A stretch of 64,000 nt of DNA from Nemania diffusa (taxonomy: Eukaryota; Ascomycota; Sordariomycetes; Xylariales; Xylariaceae), in the NCBI GenBank assembly GCA_038501195.1, contig JBBPUQ010000010.1, positions 2,125,501-2,189,500 on the forward strand, written 5' to 3'. The notes beneath the pieces were generated by a model that saw only the letters and a list, made by a program, of their open reading frames with translations, did no database searches and was not told the origin of the DNA. Positions 1 to 11,921 of the stretch are shown one piece after another. Positions within the stretch are counted from its first letter, which is position 1; every line of letters starts with the position of its first letter. A program made the position numbers and the translations under genes.

Positions 1-100
1 TGTTGTGCTGAAAATATCCTTGCTAATCATCTCATCCGAGCCCCCTTTTCAGCCTATAGCCCCAACCTTTCGAGAGTCGCGTGCCCTCTCCCTCCTACAT

Positions 101-3100
101 TTACTTGGCTACCTGTATCATTAAACCACCAGACTCGAGGCTAGTATTCGCCCCTTCCGGCATGCCTTGTACGCTATAGCCGGCCCTCTCCCTCAGCATC
201 CGCCGTGCACGATCGAGATCCTGCTCGAAGCTCTCAACCACCGTGTGGCGGCGCGACCTCCTCATGCTCGCCCTCGGCACCGCAGCATCGTCTTCCGCGC
301 CCGTCTTCATCTCGCCCTCCTCCACGCCGCCCCCGCCGCGCCGCGGCATCATCTCGGCATCTCTCCCGCTGCTCAGACACGCCCCCAGCGAGAGGTAATT
401 CCGCCCGCCAGCGCCGACCCCGCGCTTGCCGGGACTGCACCCGCCGCCGCGCAGCGCGGGGAGCGTGGGGCTCGTCACCTCCCCGTCCCCGCCGTCCCCG
501 TCTCCGCCGCCGGCGACGTGCGTCGTCGTCGTCGCGGTGCTGTACCCGCTGACGCAGCTCACCTGGCTGTTCATGCGGCGGAGCTCGGCGACGGCGCTCG
601 TCACGCGCATGGTGTGCCGCGTCGCCGCCATCGCCGCCGCGGGGCGGAGCGGCGCCAGCCTGTCCTCGCCGTCCTCGCCGTCGCCGTCCTGCGAGTACGC
701 CGACCCCCCCGAGAAGACGCTGGCCCCGCCTAGGCTGGCCTCCCGCAGCCCCTGCGACTGCCGGTATCCCGGCATCGTCGCGCCGGAGGATGGTGGAGGA
801 GGAGGAGAAAGGAGACCGGCGGCGGTGTGCGTGTATGCGCTGGTCGGGGGGCTGGAGACGGCGTTGTTCAGACGCTCGTGCGCGGAGCGGAAGCTGGCGC
901 CGTCGTCGGCGTCAGCGTCAGCGTCAGCGTCTACTACTATCACCACCTCGTCCTCGTCCTCGTCGCCCCAGCAGCGGCTCCTCGCGGTGGCGGCAGGCGA
1001 CGGCACTGTGATCATCGTGCTCGTGCTCAGCCGCGCCTGCTGCTGCCGCGCTCGCGTCTGCGAGCCCTGGCCGTCGACGCTGTCGCTGTAGCGGTTGTAC
1101 CCGTAGCTCTCGTACACGGAGGACAGCCCGCTATCCGACGCCGCCGAGGAGCTCGGTCCTCGCGTCGGCAGCGGCGCTGCTACTGGTGCTTGTGCCTGTG
1201 TCTGGAAGCGCGCCGCGGCGGAGTGGAAGGAGCCGAGCGTGGGCGAGTGGTGCTCGCTTGGCCGCAGGCGGTGGGGCGGGGGGAGCACGCGGCGTCGGTG
1301 CGTGGGCGAGGGCGTGGGCGAGCTGGAAACGCTCGTCTCTGTCGTGTCGGCCGCGGCGGGCGTGGCGGTGGCGTTGGGGAGGGGGGAGAAGACTTGGGAG
1401 AGACGCTGGGGTTTGCCTCGTGTTGGGGGGGTGCGGCTGGTGAAGGGGTCTTCGCTTGTGTTCTGCAGTGTATCGATCCTTAATTCTGGCCTGCCCCTTG
1501 GCGACATTCTAGGTGTTGGCTGCATCATGCCTGCTGGGCGCGGTGAAGCAGACGTAGCGGAAGGTAGGGTGCCGTTCGGTAAGATTTGCCCCAGTGTTCC
1601 TTGTCGTGTGTGGCGAGACCGAGGACTGTGGTTCGTCTCAAAGTTTCCTTGAACTCCATGTGTCTCACTATTGTTTCCAACCTCGCCGTCTCTCTGAGTC
1701 AGCCTGCCATCAAAGACATCAGATGTCTGCAAGGCCTCATCCAGATCTATAATTTCCGTGTCGTTTCCTTTATCGGGTACATCGTCTAGTTTCAAAATCG
1801 ACGGAGTCCCTTCCTCTTCACTGTACACGGTTGAGAGGGCCGACGACTGATCGCTCATAGGAGTATACGATCGTGGGATCATCACCTGCTGTGGGTAAGA
1901 AGGAGATGTCTGGGCCATGCGGCTTGGGCTAGAAAGCGCCGTGTGCATTCCATCAGCCTGGGAACCGCGCCTGGAAGGCGTCGCCACTCGACTGTCAGGT
2001 TCGGAAAGCATCGAAACTTGCGAGATGTGAGATATCTGCCGTGAGTGGGTTCGTCTATGTCCTTGCCACGCCGGGGCACTCTGGGACACACTCTGCTGGG
2101 CCCCGGGACTGCAGCCTTCGAGTTCCGCTGGAGCGCTTCTCTGGCTTTTGGCTGGGCTCGGTGGCATATCACCGGCGGGCCCGTGGTCTTTGCCGCAGCC
2201 ACATTCTTGATTTGAGCACCGCATGGCGCGATCTGGCAATCTAGAGGTTGATGCTGATGTTGGCATCAACGTCTGCCTCCTCGCGCTCCTATTTCCATCT
2301 TGTAATCTCTCTGCCGTCCGACGTAAGATCGCTTGCAACTCTGTGTCTGTATTGCTTTGCTGTATTCCTGGACGTCTCTGTCCGTTTGCTCCGACGTCCA
2401 CATAAGGCACCCGTGCTCGGCCTGCCAGCTGGTGGGCTGCGTGGATTGCCACATCGTTGTAGGACTGGGGATATGGAATGATGGCCGTAGGGATGGGAAA
2501 GCCTTGCTGTCCTGTGCTAATAACTAGAGTGCTCGAGGAACCGCCCTGGTATAACTGCTGGCGGCCGGGGACGCGTGGTTCATTCTCAGTGTCGGCCTGA
2601 AATTCACGCATTCTGCGCATACTATCTACGCTCCCGGTCCCTTGGGCTTCGAATGACTTTGCTGACACTCTGTCCGCGACCTCGGGTCCCTGGCTAGTGT
2701 CCGTATATGGCAGCGTAGGGCTGCGCGCCAGTTCAGGCGCGCGATGTCCACGAAATGAAAGATGCCGACTTAGCGTCCTCGTAAGCCCGTTACCAGTGAA
2801 CCACCTCGAACTCTTCGTTAACTTCTTCTTTTTCGGCGACACCCGCGGGCCGTGCAGTGCGTCTTCGTCGATCCACGATGATTTCCGCCGGTTCTGGTAA
2901 ATGGCGCGTCCGCGGTGCTTCGCTGGGGACGCATGACCCTGCTCGCCGTGTTCGGAAGTACACCCGCGAGACCGAGGCCAGTTCCCACGGCGACTCCCTT
3001 TTCTACTCCCAGGTGGGCCAGCAGGCACTGGGCTCCCAAGCCCGAAACTTTTGGCACGCGAGAAGACCGGCGGGAGGATAGGTAAACTAAGATGCCTCGA

Positions 3101-3484
3101 CATTCCCCTACCACTACTGGCTCTTCCTTCGCTTCCTTCAGATTCAGCGTATCTCACCCCGAGATACACTGGGGGCTCGCTGGCTGTGCTCTTCTTGCGT
3201 AGTCTCCTGGGAATATTGATATCACCATCATGCGCCAGTTGTCCGTCCTCCACGAACGCGAGACTCGATACCGGACACGCAGCTGCGCGGTGTCGGTTTT
3301 GCCGCTTTGCGAGATAGACTAAGAGGGGTCCTATGAGCAGGAGGAAGAACAACATCGAGCCCGCAGTTGCGATGCCAGCTATTGCGCCGCCTGAGAGTAT
3401 AGCCGCTGAAACCGCTCCACGGCCGGCCAACTGATGGCCTGATATGCCCGTTTGGTGGGCCTGCATCAGTGTGGGATTCGGCAT
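101..3484 (-). CDS. Single-pass membrane protein with long disordered tail (hypothetical)
   Basis: One uninterrupted frame encodes 1127 aa from the first in-frame ATG at 3484 to TAA at 101-103. The frame stays open upstream to about 3562 without an ATG, so an upstream exon is possible. The N-terminus has one clear hydrophobic segment at about residues 28-60 (core LFFLLLIGPLLVYL), followed by basic residues, which suggests a short outside or luminal N-terminus and a cytosolic tail. The remaining roughly 1060 residues are Ser/Pro/Arg-rich low-complexity sequence. They include an acidic Asp-Ala repeat and a short conserved-looking C-terminal helix with FEQDLDRARRML. No catalytic domain is recognisable. 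I do not recognise the family. The 3' half of the gene is very GC-rich, which produces long antisense frames that I treat as shadows. Confidence 0.75.
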   Translation of the reverse strand: MPNPTLMQAHQTGISGHQLAGRGAVSAAILSGGAIAGIATAGSMLFFLLLIGPLLVYLAKRQNRHRAAACPVSSLAFVEDGQLAHDGDINIPRRLRKKSTASEPPVYLGVRYAESEGSEGRASSGRGMSRHLSLPILPPVFSRAKSFGLGSPVPAGPPGSRKGSRRGNWPRSRGCTSEHGEQGHASPAKHRGRAIYQNRRKSSWIDEDALHGPRVSPKKKKLTKSSRWFTGNGLTRTLSRHLSFRGHRAPELARSPTLPYTDTSQGPEVADRVSAKSFEAQGTGSVDSMRRMREFQADTENEPRVPGRQQLYQGGSSSTLVISTGQQGFPIPTAIIPYPQSYNDVAIHAAHQLAGRARVPYVDVGANGQRRPGIQQSNTDTELQAILRRTAERLQDGNRSARRQTLMPTSASTSRLPDRAMRCSNQECGCGKDHGPAGDMPPSPAKSQRSAPAELEGCSPGAQQSVSQSAPAWQGHRRTHSRQISHISQVSMLSEPDSRVATPSRRGSQADGMHTALSSPSRMAQTSPSYPQQVMIPRSYTPMSDQSSALSTVYSEEEGTPSILKLDDVPDKGNDTEIIDLDEALQTSDVFDGRLTQRDGEVGNNSETHGVQGNFETNHSPRSRHTRQGTLGQILPNGTLPSATSASPRPAGMMQPTPRMSPRGRPELRIDTLQNTSEDPFTSRTPPTRGKPQRLSQVFSPLPNATATPAAADTTETSVSSSPTPSPTHRRRVLPPPHRLRPSEHHSPTLGSFHSAAARFQTQAQAPVAAPLPTRGPSSSAASDSGLSSVYESYGYNRYSDSVDGQGSQTRARQQQARLSTSTMITVPSPAATARSRCWGDEDEDEVVIVVDADADADADDGASFRSAHERLNNAVSSPPTSAYTHTAAGLLSPPPPPSSGATMPGYRQSQGLREASLGGASVFSGGSAYSQDGDGEDGEDRLAPLRPAAAMAATRHTMRVTSAVAELRRMNSQVSCVSGYSTATTTTHVAGGGDGDGGDGEVTSPTLPALRGGGCSPGKRGVGAGGRNYLSLGACLSSGRDAEMMPRRGGGGVEEGEMKTGAEDDAAVPRASMRRSRRHTVVESFEQDLDRARRMLRERAGYSVQGMPEGANTSLESGGLMIQVAK
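899..931 (-). repeat. Short GCGTCA tandem repeat within coding sequence
   Basis: A six-base unit (gtcagc/gcgtca) repeats in tandem and encodes the alternating Asp-Ala acidic tract of the surrounding membrane-protein gene. Length variation here would stay in frame. Confidence 0.7.
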
Positions 3485-4859
3485 GGTGCTGTGCGATCCC
3501 GTTTCGCGCGACGGGATATATCCTATTCTTTTCAAAGCCCATGTACCAGTTGTTGATGCCACTTCCTAATTGTATGTGTCGAGTTCGCCTGAGTCGTCGA
3601 TCCGCTGCTTGTCTCTATATTCTGATAAATCCGCTTTCTCTTAATAATGTAGTGATTCATTGGGCGCCGAGTTCCTGGATACCCAACATCGTATTACTCC
3701 TTCTCGGATGTATTAACAAGATACTTACTCACGACAGAACACAAGAAAACTGAAAGGGAAGTCAAAGACCGTCAGTCACGCGAACAGGTCAAAACTCTCC
3801 AACAACTAAGAGGCGCAGGGAAGATTAGGCAGATTCCAGTACTAACAGCTCGCCGTCCAAAACAAAACAATTTGACGGATAGCCATTCGCCAAGCACGAG
3901 GCTTGAGAGTATATGAGAAGGACAGATTGGATTGAATTAGATTTAGATGAAACTAAGACCCTCTGTATCCTCATCTGCTTTATCCTGCTTACCGTAAAAT
4001 GACTCCATACTTGAAGACCGCCACCACTACTAGAGCAACAGAACATCAAGAATGCGTCGTCGTGGGGAACACAAGGCGGGCAAAGGCGGCTACATTCCAA
4101 CTCCACACATCCCCAATCTACCAGCCCACTATTGGGTATTTTACCCTAACTTGAGAGGTAGTTTCCTGAGACATGAGCACGGCCGCAAGTGAGTCATGGT
4201 TGTCATTCTTGACGTTGGCGCAAATGACAGGACGCTGCGACTTTTAGACCATGATGCGAACCAATCTCACGGCATTTCCGCCAAAATTGCTATTTACCTG
4301 TGCAAATTAAAAAAAAAAAAAAAAGTATAAAGAAAGGCGCCAAGTCTAGTACAACTAGCGATCCATAAAGTATTTAGTTCTGCAACAGAATGGCCAAGGT
4401 TTTGTTTAAAGTCTTCAGGTTTTATTTCCATTGCAATGCGATATGCAGCTCTAGAGGGCACTAAAGAGGGAAGCATGTACCTGAAGGGAAAAACACCCTG
4501 ACCTCCTCGAGAAAACATGGGCCACGGAATCAACCGATTTTGGGTATCTTTGCCCATAGAAGACTGAGGCCCATCATATGCAATACCTCTCATCCCCGAA
4601 TCTCAAATGCCCCATGAGAATCTCCTCTCAACCAGTAAATGTGCAATGAAAAAACATTTCGTGCTCGAATCTTGCTCAACTCAGTTCATATGCTTGTACT
4701 CTTACCAAAGAGTTCAGAATCAATCAACATGTACCGAAAAAAATCCCCAGGCAGAATCTAGTCAACCATGGGAGATAGGTGTAATATCCTCCCTGCCTTC
4801 CGTATCGCCCAATGGTATCTTCATAGAAACGAATACTCTAGCCTAGGCTAGATGCTCGC
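3485..4859. other. Gene-free interval
   Basis: I see no supported gene. The interval separates the promoter of the membrane-protein gene from the 3' end of the DUF1996 gene, both on the minus strand. It contains a 16-base A run at about 4309-4324. Short frames here have no family resemblance. Confidence 0.6.
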
Positions 4860-6815
4860 TCAGTGCCCAAGGCGGCCATGGTTGTGACGGTGTTGCACAA
4901 CGTGGTCTCGGGCTCTCTTGACTTTCTGTGGGGCCGGTCCGGGGATCGTAACGGTTGTGAAGGATTCCTCCGTAACATACACAACTGGTTGCATCCAAAC
5001 AATTTCCTCCACCAGCCCGCCGGCGTTAGTGATAGTCTGCGTGCTGACAACCTCATATGATACACCCGGCTCTGATGTGACTTGAGGTGCAGAAGTTGTT
5101 GTTGGCAGGACAGAGGTGGAAGTAGGGCTAAAAGAAGTGGTAGTCGGCGGAATGGCCTCTGCTCCAAAATCTGGAGTTGAAGGCGTGACCTCACTTGATG
5201 ACGTTAGGCTCTCAATAAAGGCACCGCCTAACTCGGATGAGGATGAGGAAGTAGGGTTAGGAGTAGATGCAGAGACAGTAGTCGATGTGGAGGATGAAAT
5301 AATGTCAGACGTGGTAGTGGTAGGGCTGGCAGTGCTAACAGCATCGCTAATCGAGCTGGTGAGCTGGTCCGTGGCACCACTTGGAGGAGTGGCCGACTGA
5401 GGTCCGTCTTGAATCTGAACACCTCCTGGTAGCTGGGTCAAGATTTCTGCAATATCGTTTTCTAGAGCCAGAACTGCGGGCATGTCAAACTTGCAGTCTT
5501 GCTGCTCGGCCTCTGACAGTAGTGGCCCATTGCTTGTGAAGAGCCCACAATCCGAAATTTCTCCAGAAGGATTGGTGCAAGTTTCAATAGCCTCCTGCAG
5601 GAATGACACGTCCCAACCAGCTATGAAGTCGCCATGGTACCCGAAGCCTTAATGTCTGTTAGTAACACATAACTCCTTGCAGTGTTAAGAGGTACACGGC
5701 TTACCGGTTCTATCACCATTAGACATGACAAATGAGCCACTCTTGCCTTGGAATTGCGCAGCATTCGTGTCCCAAATAGTCTCGAAAAACAGGGTAACAA
5801 GACGCTGAGTATGAGTATCGGGACAGTTACCATTTCCAACAAGGTCAGGGTAGGCAACATGGGTCTTATGAGTTTCGCTGTCCAACTCACCGTTCCAGCA
5901 GGAGGGGAACATAAGTTCAAGTCTGAGACCGTCTGGACAGTTAGCATCAGTGAAAGTTTTATTGGGCATATAATGACGGAATAGCGAGGCCTCGGCAGGT
6001 GCTTGGTAGTCCAAACAGTTAAAGCCAATGGCCCGTTGTTCAAGGTCAGACTGCCCGGTTTGTTTGAGCGCAGCCCAGTTTGACTGAGGAGGGTCGGGGG
6101 AATAAGGGTCTCCAACAGTGTATTCGCGGCGGTAGTTGCTTCCAGCAATCATTTGGAACCCGGCTGGGAAAGCTGTAACATTGTCGCCACGAAGTAGGTA
6201 GTAGCTACAAACAAGTCAGCATATGTACGTGAATATATGTACGTAAACAGAAAAATACAAGCATAAAATGAAACCATGAAATTAATGCAGTTGATACAAC
6301 ATTCACCAAACAGAACCAATTCTGGTTTATTGATGTTTTACCAACGAAAGTGCATGAAAAGCATAGTAGTTAGCCTTGACTAACAATGAGATTATAACTT
6401 ACGCAAGCATTCCACCAACTTGGGGAACAGGTGTGAATTCACCAGTGTCAGAGTCAAGGAAGTACATAACTGGGGTCCAGTAGGCAGATTTGTCCTGCTT
6501 AACAGCACACGATGTGCAGTCACCATTGATGAGGTCGTCATAGGTTGCACTCATGCCAAAGCCTAATGAAAGGACATGTTAGTAACGCTTCCATTCAGTA
6601 ACGGAAGATTGAGCCTAGGCAATAATAGATCGTAGATAGAAAAGCTAACCTGAAGATCCCTGGACTGTGTGGGCATGGCCAGAAACCTGGCCGAAGTCGA
6701 CAAGAGGATCAATGCGAGCAACTCCAGTGCTACCACGGCATTCCATGCGCCAGAAGGCATCGGCCAGAGACAACAGGCCAAGCATGGCAAACGTAGCGAG
6801 CATCTTGGAAGTCAT
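4860..6815 (-). CDS. Secreted DUF1996 domain protein
   Basis: The spliced model is complement(4860..5647, 5705..6204, 6403..6562, 6650..6815), encoding 537 aa. All introns are GT-AG and phases agree. The N-terminus starts MTSKMLATFAMLGLLSLADA, a typical signal peptide, and is followed directly by the DUF1996 opening FWRMECRG. Further DUF1996 landmarks are DPLVDFGQVSGHAH, GGMLAYYLLRG, FNCLDYQ, CPDGLRLELMFPSCWNG, HVAYPDL and the end region FGYHGDFIAGWD at about residues 276-290. A Ser/Thr-rich tail covers about residues 370-490, as in wall-linked or secreted fungal proteins. DUF1996 proteins are secreted or surface-associated and mostly of unknown function; no enzymatic role is claimed. A second ATG at 6803 would also keep the signal peptide. 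Confidence 0.93.
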
Positions 6816-8028
6816 CGTGAAAGCTGACAAGGTAACTGGTTGTTTGGATCTGTGATAATAGGTTTGAATTGCCTGGGTTGGCGATCGGCAGTTTTCAGAC
6901 AAGACTGAATCTGAGATGTGGCGATTGCTTCAAGTTTAACTGATGGATAGATGGGATGCGACTCAAATGTCGAGTCGAGACGATGTATCAAGGTCGGAGT
7001 AAATGAGTATGTGGTGTACTAGGATCTTGCCTAGACTGGTATACCTAATGATCAATCGTGTGCCGACAGATCGAAGAGTGGTTTCCTTAAGTGAAGAACC
7101 AACCAAGGTCGTACCTAACAATCGATGCCCGCTGCACTTCTCGAGTTTATGTCAAGTCGTGTACTCCCTATGGCTTTCTGTTGTTACCAACTTTGGTATA
7201 ACCACCAATACTCAAGTCCCCGTGAGCTGAAAAGGTTAGTGTATGGGATTGTCTACACAGCCGGTGTAGACTGAGAGCGCAATACGATAACGACCTTCCT
7301 GTGCCGTCTAGTTGTTTGCGCACCGGGTCCGGTATATCAAGCGTCAATGAGTTTGGGAAATGTCCACGTCAAGGGAACAAGTACTCGACTATCTGATATC
7401 CAAGCTTACTGGGCACCAGACCCTTTGGAAGTCAATACCAGGTCAAGGCTTGAAGGCAGGGTTAAGCTTGGATAACAATCGAGAATCGAAACGAATGCGA
7501 TCAACACAGACCAAGATGAGAGAGGGAACGAAATGGCCAGCAATCTAGAACTACCAAATGTTGGCGCCTAGACTGATGGTCGAGATCTGGTAAGGAGCGT
7601 GGTGACAGAAACCCGTCAAAGGTGTTGAGAGAATGACTGGTTGAAATGTGGAATGTAGAACGCGGAACGACGAGGTGGTGAGCGACGGGCAGGAGAGGGA
7701 GAGGATAAAGGTACGGTATGTAGATAGAGAGGTGCTGAAAAGGACCGTTATGGAGTACTAGTCCTACTGCAACAAGCGGCAAAGGGAAGATTTAGCGGGC
7801 ACCAAGTCACTCACGATCTTACCCAGGTACCTACGTAGCGTTGCTGGCTTGTACCTTAAAGCGGGTCTTAACTAACTAGGTACCTACCCAGGTACTTACA
7901 AGTACCTGAAGTTAAAGGTACCAGGTAGGTAAGTATCACAGAGATTGCAACTACTACTGGAGCTGAGAGGTAAGGCATTTTGGATTTTCAATGACAGGTA
8001 TATAACCCTGCGAATTATTTTAAAAATG

Positions 8029-8060
8029 AAAAAAAAAAATATATATATATATATATAAAA
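8029..8060. repeat. Poly-A plus (AT)n microsatellite
   Basis: About eleven A are followed by about eight AT units and a short A run. This is simple sequence in gene-free DNA. Confidence 0.9.
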
Positions 8061-8671
8061 GTTACAGGGCAAAGGAAATGGCGGTACTTTGTCTTTTCTA
8101 AGTATGACAATTCACATTTGGCTACCCCACAAAGGACAACAAATAAGTACCAGGTAAGTACTTCCATTTTCGCTTAGCTTGTCAAGTTACTAACAACAGG
8201 TACATCTTTGGTTGTTTGAGGAACTTGCGGCTTGGATTCTGTTGCGCTAAACTAAATGGTTCGTTCTTTCCATCTGACTCGCAGAGTCAAGAGATCACCT
8301 GCCTTAGAGTCTAAAATGGGAGAAAACTTTCATCAGTTAAGCTTTATATTCATAATTCTATATATAAGTGTAATAGACTTATATTGCAACCTGCACATCA
8401 AGAACATCACAATCATTGTACTAGAGAGGGTTTAGCACAAATCCCAGGGTGATCTTTATTTGGTGTAGATAGTTGGACCAAAATAAATTAAGGCCTGCGC
8501 TTAAGCATCTGCATTGAGGGGCAACATCTCTTCTGATTGGCCCCCTCGGTTTCAGGTACGGGCACTTGTCCCAGTACTTGGTAAAGAACCACTCTTTATA
8601 TACTACATGATGTATTAGATACACCGTTCTGCGACACCAAGAACCGGGGTTTGGACCAGCCACTCGCCTCA

Positions 8672-9164
8672 GTTATTCGTAGAGGACGTTCTACTATCCG
8701 TAGAGGAATCTAAACCCTTTTCGGAAGGGCCCCCCAAAAACCCATATATTTATTTGATCCTTACCTAATTTGTATAGGCATCTCAGAAATGGTCGGGCAA
8801 TAGAAAAAACAACAGTCAAATGTATTACTTGCAAGTACAAACGTTTGGTAGTAGTTTTAACTAGAAACGAAGTATTTTTAAGTCAAAATAGGTCTTAAAA
8901 CAATTAATATTTTTACGTTATCTAAGGCTGCAGCGTAGCAGCAGCTTAAGTTATTGCATATTTTATTGTGGCTTAGTAATACTTACGCTGCCTAATTGGT
9001 AGAACGGACTGTATTTTTAGATGAAAATACAGGATTTGCTGGGGTCAGCTCTACAACACGTATAAATTAGGTAGGGATCGGAGCAGGTCCAAGCTTCAGC
9101 GGGACACCTTTCCCAATAGGGTTTAGATTCCTCTACGGATAGTAGAACGTCCTCTACGAATAAC
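8672..9164. repeat. Inverted duplication with 47-bp perfect arms
   Basis: Bases 8672-8718 and 9118-9164 are perfect reverse complements over 47 bp. Weaker similarity extends beyond the arms: the left arm continues to a GATCCTTACCTAATTTGTA stretch near 8755, matched by GATCCCTACCTAATTTATA next to the right arm. On the minus strand the right copy lies in a frame open across 9017-9286, with motifs such as WLAPWLFVEDVLLSVEESK. The left copy is out of frame or broken. This suggests two inverted copies of a once-coding segment, either a gene relic or a transposon fragment. I cannot name the family. Confidence 0.65.
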
Positions 9165-11921
9165 CAAGGCGCCAGCCACTGACGAAACATAGCCCCTGGA
9201 TTGGCGATTTCCCACATGCGATCCAAGGTGCCTCCATGCATGTCAAACCCAGGTGCATATAGTTGTATCCCAATACCTAGGTACATGTATCTATTCTGCC
9301 TGCATCTACATTACCAACTGATCTATTAACTATCTAGAACACGTGTGTACCATGCTCCCAATTCTGAACTGCCAGAAAAATTTCTCAACTCGGGCCAAAA
9401 ATACCACGGGAGGGAAGTTGGCAAATAAATATATTTGTACCTTCCTGTAGTTATTTTTGTTGTCCAGCTTGCCCAAGTTGGTTCAATGCTCCTTCTACAT
9501 ACTTAATTTCGCTATCATCTTATCTCAACAACAAGCCTTCCTGAAAGATTACTTAGATATTTAAATACTTACAGTACACCTAATCCTATGACGATCCATT
9601 AGGTACCTCTTTAAGCATCAACAATTCCTTCCTATCTCGGTACATATACACTATGACCAGGCTAATAGGCAGTCATAATAAGGAAAGGTAACCCGTTCCT
9701 TGGCGGGGTTTTGGCAAGCAGATCATAAATTAGTTCGGGAAGCTGTTTTGCGCTTATCCTATCGCAGAGGGGCTGCGTAGTACGTCACAGGAGAGAGAAC
9801 GGCCCAACATGATCATCTCTTTCCTTATCGGTGCTCTTCAAGCTTACATGTATTTAAGTTACACCTGCACATCGTAATGTTTGCAAGTTCGTCGCACCCC
9901 TTTCCGAATCACTCAAAAAAAAAAAAAAAAAAAAAAGAACCCCCTCGGACCCTACTCCAAATGATTGTGCTGCTGTACACACTTAGTGCAGTGGAATTCG
10001 GACCCCGCCTCCAACATTTCAGTTTCCGACTTACCATGTACGACGCGGCTGTCGGTTTGTAGGGACCGGTATAGGTAGCTCAAACCATCAGGCACAATCA
10101 AAAGAGGTGTGCACATGGGAACACCTATGAGGTATTACATACAACTGCCTTCACCGCGCACCCATTTTAATGGTACCTGGACAGGCGACTTGGGGCTCGT
10201 TGTCTCGTTGTACGGAGTACAAATGGTAAGATTGTCTGTACCTAGGGAAGCAAGCACGCTTCAGGGATAGGTCCCAGCCCCACGCCCTAGTCATAAGATC
10301 TGTTTCGAAACCTTTAGTCTAATTCCTCTAACTAGCCCCGACTACCCAATCAGACCCGTTCACACGGCTAAAGGAAGCTCGGACCTGATCCAAATATTCT
10401 CGCCAAGTCTTTATATCAATCTATATAGTTCGCGGGCAAGAAACCCGGTGGTGTATGACCACCAAATACACGAGATGATCTAATTAGGCAAGTCCTCAAC
10501 CAAGGGATATTTGAACACAAAGCATTATTATTGGCATACTTAGAGCTTCGCCTGCACTCTCGAATTTTCCGTGTTGCACCATAATGTGACGAAGAAGTTG
10601 GCACGCGAATTCGACCACTACAACAGCACGATTGCGTCTTTTATTCGATCGCACAGTACCTAACATGCCACAGGTGGTTGACAGGTTTGCTTTCGACCTG
10701 CGTGACAGCAAGTACAACAACATCATCAGGCAATAGAACACATAATTCGGCCCTTTGGCAAGGCAGAGCACTTATAGTAACAAATACGCTAGATGCGCTG
10801 GAAGTGCGTAAGCCTAATTTTCAACGCCTGCATGGTTCACCGCTCCATCCCGGCCGATTGTGCGACTAGATACGCGCCAGATACGTTGTGTAACTGGATA
10901 CCTATCAATAACATGCTCTGTTATTGGGCCGGACAGGGCACACGATATGGAAAATACCGGCATTCAATCCCCTTCTGAGCTCCTCTTCTGTTCGGTCGGT
11001 CGGTCCGGTAGATTGGATAAGTCAATAATTGACTAGCGAATGAGTGGTTTGTGAGTCGTTACACTCGGGTACCTTCTCTGTCCGAATTTGCAATATGTCA
11101 GCTGGTTTTTAATTATCATGTTTCCTAAGGTCAGCCTAATGCAGCATCTTCGCCGCCGCAATATTTTTAAAACCTACTACTACGTAAGTCTTGAATAGTC
11201 CCCGCGTAAAACTTTGAAACAACGAAGAGTATGTTAAGTACCTACCTAGAGTGCAGTCCCATAAACGTCACCTGCAAGCTATTTTAAGCCGCCCTATTAA
11301 TTAAAGCAACAGTTGTGGAAATAACTTTCGAATTACTACGAGTTACAATCATTTTACACCTACCTCAAGCATAAAACTCGAGCAAAAGGTACCTAGTCTT
11401 ATGATATGGTATTAGTCATAAATCTTCAGGAGTTGGGTGGATAGTATCATACTCTGTACACTGTATCGAGTTTATATGATACTGGTGATGTTCTAGTTGG
11501 GTAGGTACTTATAATTCAGGCGAAAGTTAACCATATTTTTTACTATATAATTATATACGACTACTATCAAGCAATTACACTTATATAAAACTGAATACTA
11601 CTGAGGTAGCTATTTCGTATTTACGTAGGACTAAACACGAAAAACTTGATGATTTATTATATGTACGCCGCCTCGGTACTGCTCACGCGATGGTTAAAAT
11701 TAGCCACACTCATATCGGGGCCCACCAGCCACATAACTGACTGTCGCATCAGCCACATAGCGATAATCGAGATGCCAAGATCTAGCCCAGGGTCGGATTG
11801 TCTAGCAGTTGCAGTGAGCAGCGCCAACAAATGAATCCCACGTGGGCAAGGACAACATGCTTGTTTCTATAAAATTACATGGTACTCCTTGATATGACGG
11901 CTCGAGTGACTGCATGTCAGT

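Larger units (their letters stand above)
6816..11921. other. Long AT-rich gene-free interval with decayed sequence
   Basis: No intact gene is visible in about 5.1 kb. The interval holds many partial palindromes of the GGTACCTAGGTA type (for example 7820-7935, 9270-9290 and 11230-11250), an A-run plus AT dinucleotide tract at 8029-8060, a 22-base A run near 9915-9936, and the inverted duplication described separately. Short open stretches, such as the minus strand at 10496-10771, look like coding relics but match nothing I can name. Confidence 0.6.

Noticed and set aside
167..1652. Several long plus-strand frames antisense to the membrane-protein gene
   Set aside because: They are Arg/Ser/Pro low-complexity shadows of a GC-rich coding strand, with no conserved motif.
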